From positions 255,419 through 319,418 of the forward strand of contig PTEX01000297.1 of the NCBI GenBank assembly GCA_003342815.1: a DNA stretch of 64,000 nucleotides, written 5' to 3'. How positions within the stretch are numbered: position 1 is the stretch's first letter; every line of letters starts with the position of its first letter. The notes under the pieces were generated by a model. The model did no database searches. It had not been told where the DNA came from and was given only the letters and a program-made list of their open reading frames with translations. A program made the translations under genes and the position numbers. This stretch comes from Eudromia elegans (lineage: Eukaryota > Chordata > Aves > Tinamiformes > Tinamidae). This document shows, one piece after another, positions 60,720 to 64,000 of the stretch.

Positions 60720-62785
60720 CATTTTCTTTTTCATCCTGGAAAACACAGATTTTAGAAATGAACACCTATGTCTTGCATGCCAGTTCTGATGACACTATGA
60801 CACTATATTTCAAAAGAATCAAAGAAAATATTTCACCAGGGCAGATCATCAGACATTGTCATAGCAGACCCATCAAAACTCACTTTCCATGGCTGTTGAA
60901 GGAGCTACAAGAAACTTGTGTGGCTCTGACACATGGCTTATTCTTGCTTTCGGTGACATCTCTAACCATGTTAGCTGCTGCATGAACTGTTTCAAGATGC
61001 TTGCTGAGATGCTCAAGAGGTGAGTAATTAACCCAACACTGCTTTGAACATAGAATATAATGCACTGCTGTGCATGTTACCATCAGCCCCAGGTAAGGGC
61101 ACAAAGATCTTCTCACAGGAGACTGCCAAGTCATACCCACAAAGCCTTTTCCTTACTGGGTAGTATCCAACAGGCTTTTTTTAGTCCTTGCAACTCATCA
61201 TTTGGATTTGTGGTGAAAAATGACTGTCTTCCCCATCCCATACAGTCAAATCTAGCAATAAAGCTGTTGAAAGTAGTTTTGATTTTTCTTCATCTAGTAG
61301 GAAGTTCTTATCTCCCCTTTACTCCTTTCTGCTTCCCGCGTGGCAATTTTGATCTTTGAGTGTGATCTTTATGCCCTCCAGCTGATGATGCACCCACCAG
61401 CAGCATCTCTCCATGATGCTAAAAGCTTCTGGCATGTCCTTATTCCATCATACCTCACCCACTTCTCACCCAGGAAGCTTGGGGAAATTGCAGACTAAGC
61501 CCACGTGCCACTTAGTGGATTTCTGAAGAAAAAGAAGCTAGAAGAAGCTTGCAAGCTAGTTCCAAGCACTGGGCTTAGAGTTCAGCAAAAAGTCTTCAGA
61601 GATAAAAAAAAAAATGAACACTAAAGTCTGACAGGATCCAGAACATTTACTGGTGCAGGTCACTCCACCTTGCAGGAAAATTGAAATGTGTTTATGATGA
61701 AAGAAAAATCAAAGGATTCAAAATAAAGGTTGTAAGAAAAAGTCAGAGGAAAATAAATAAATAAAAAAAGAGCTCAAATTTATAGTTACTTAAACATTTA
61801 TAGGGTGTGGAAATTTCAGTTCTTATACAAAACTAACTGATGCAAAAAAAGACTTGTTTCACAGTCACTTTCCAAAGTTTAGTGCTTTACCCCTTTCCTA
61901 GTACTGATCTTTCCTCTGGCTGCTGGCCAGCCTTAAACCTGCTGTCCCTCAGTTAACCCTGCATATCCCGATACTCAAAGGACCCAGATCACAGGTGTTG
62001 CAGGACTTAAACAGATAGCATGCTCTTTTGAAACTAATCCAGGCTATAACTGATGCACATGACCCTTGAGAACCCCTTTACCATAAAATCCCTTTATGAA
62101 GACTTTTTTTATTATTTTTTTTTTCCAAAGGGCAGTTTCCTGCAGCCACTAAACACCCAATATGGTGGGTGGTTTTCAACTCACCAACTTAGAATATGAC
62201 AGAGAACAATGTTCATTATGATTCCTAGAGGACTTTTTTATACAGACATTCAGACATGCTTCTTCTGCACTCATCCAAACCTGATAAGGTTTATACCTTA
62301 TCAAGCATGCAGAAAGTAATATAGTGGGTCCTCACGGCTAAAGGTCACTGACACTCCTCCGTTAAGGCATCTGAGGCAATCCTAACAAAGTTGTCATACT
62401 TTCAAGTCATATTTACTGGACCTAATCTTCTTTGAACCATGTCACTGCTGCTTGAAGAAACAGGGACATGGTTGTCAAGGACTTTAATTTTCAGTGACAG
62501 CTGTCAAAGGATCTTTCTTAGACACTAGTCATACTTTAGATAAGAAAATAGAGTTTCAAACCGCACACCAGCCTCAGAAGAACATGAGCAGTTGTTATTG
62601 CATGCAGTCTCATTTCCCCAGTTTAATTTGAAATAGTAAATGGCAAATTGGATTTTATGGTTCAAATAAGATAGAAACAGAGACCAATTATCTCCAGTTT
62701 ATTTATTATTTTTATCAATCAGTGTTTATCTTATAAAATAGATGACATGTTGTCCTAGCTCTGAGCAGTGAAATTAGACTTTTTC

Positions 62786-62803
62786 TTTTTTTTTTTTTTT
62801 TTT
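62786..62803. repeat. Poly-T run
   Basis: Uninterrupted 18-base T run, preceded by 'ttttc'. Confidence 0.95.
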
Positions 62804-64000
62804 AACATTTTGAATCTCATTGAATCTCAATGTAATTTTTTGAAAGAACAATAGTGTACACAAAATCAAAACCAAGGCTGTGGGATATAAGCTGGACTGG
62901 TAGACGTTCCTCAAGGCAGTGATTCATGGTGCACGGATGTAGGTGACAGATGATCTTTGTCCTTGCAGGGTTTTGCTTTATAGCCCTGGAAGTGCTGCCT
63001 TGAACAACAGAGAAATCAACCCCCACAGGATTTTGCTACAGGCTTAAAGGTTGGTACATAAAACTAGGGGAAGCATGATGCAGTTATGTTTCTCTCGAGT
63101 TCATTCAAACTCTGAGTAAGTAAAATGCAGGTAGAGGGCCCATGTAAATAAAACTGGAAAAAAAAGAAAATTCAGTTAATATAAAGAAGAGTTCTGAGGT
63201 TCACGAAATCCTCTAACCTTGCATTCAGCCTCTTGTAATTCATTCTTCTCCTTTGCCACCTCTTGTACCCCTACCAGAGATATTTCAAAGGAGACACCAG
63301 TTTCTAAAGTGCTTCAGAGATGCATCACAGACACTGAGGCATAGTTTATGAAGCACTGAAAGAAACCATGGGCTCAGGCCTGAAAGAAGGTCGAAACAGT
63401 AGATTTCTCGAGGAAGAATCTGCAAATTTTTCTTGGAGAGGAGAGGGAAGCATTATCCACATGCTCAGAGCATATCATTGAGAAAAAAATCACCTCTCTA
63501 CCAAAGGCCAGCTTGAATAGAGCCTTACCTTGGAAGGGGAAAATATTCACCCCTACTTTCATTCCACATTCTAGTTCCTCCTTTACTTTTTAATGAAAAA
63601 ATCTTTAAGCCTCAAAGTCATGAACCCCATGTCTCAGAGGATTCACCTTTAAATAGTGAGTTATTATAATGCCCAGCTTGGAACGAAGAGAGACAGTCAG
63701 ATCTCCTATCAGACATGAATAGATATACTTTCCAAGTTGTGATACAGGTTGATCAGGATGAAAAATGGAAATTTGCAGTTAGGCAGCTGAGTAAAGTTGT
63801 ATCTTTGAAACAAAAGCTGTTAATTTGTTTAGAAGTAAAATAATTATTTGAAAGTGTCAAAATAATTGAAAAGAAACATTTCTTCCAAATATAGAGACTA
63901 TATATATTTTAGTTTAGACAACATGTGTTGCTGGCACAGACTTACTCTGCACACAAATACTAGCACAGTGCCTAGGGATTAACCACGTAACTCTTCTGCC

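Larger units (their letters stand above)
59406..64000. other. Unique non-coding sequence
   Basis: AT-rich with a T-run at 60059-60074 and the dinucleotide repeat listed separately. The stretch 60900-61450 is closer to balanced composition, with short frames on both strands but no recognisable domain. Nothing else identified up to the window end. Confidence 0.65.

Noticed and set aside
1-64000. Bacterial or phage features (operons, ribosome binding sites, CRISPR, attachment sites)
   Set aside because: The CR1 elements, microsatellites, CpG depletion and lack of long frames place the window in a bird nuclear genome. No such features were seen.

Overview
The window looks like vertebrate, almost certainly avian, nuclear DNA. 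The main evidence is a set of CR1 (chicken repeat 1) LINE fragments on both strands. Several end in the CR1 3' signature, a conserved block reading 'aggtcccttccaac' followed by short ATTCTGTG-type repeats. The rest is AT-rich, CpG-poor, rich in microsatellites and homopolymer runs, and has no poly-A-tailed SINEs. That fits a bird gene desert or a long intron. Two single N bases sit inside simple repeats (37777 and 58752), as in an assembled eukaryotic genome.

I found no host gene I can support. No tRNA, rRNA, CRISPR array, operon or bacterial feature is visible. The open frames are short and either chance frames, frames in microsatellites, or remains of the CR1 reverse-transcriptase ORF. One weak exon-like pair (39526-39703 and 40066-40193, + strand) has phase-compatible splice-like borders and is flagged at low confidence.

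Layout: 1-12244 is unique AT-rich DNA with one AAGC/AAAG microsatellite. 12245-13110 holds a poly-A tract, a (TTA)n array and a CpG-bearing block with two ATTGG boxes and a TATA-like box, possibly a remnant LTR. 14095-14216 and 16545-16945 resemble very old CR1 copies. 23061-23533 and 27761-28134 are better-preserved sense CR1 3' ends; 31073-31245 is an antisense 3' end. 37668-38042 is a polypyrimidine (CTTT)n array of about 375 bp next to an (AT)n run. 42653-42719 is a CR1 tail. 45529-45808 is a diverged tandem duplication with a unit of about 139 bp. 46573-47178 is a longer CR1 of a different subfamily. 48931-49274, 52461-52701, 54985-55590 and 59248-59405 are antisense CR1 fragments, two of them with unusual structure. 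The rest is unique non-coding sequence, some of it homeobox-motif-rich and enhancer-like by eye.

I did not find a convincing new biological system. The observations most worth checking are the exon-like pair, the LTR-like promoter block, the internally deleted and 3'-truncated CR1 copies, the very old CR1 relics, the long polypyrimidine tract and the 139-bp tandem duplication.
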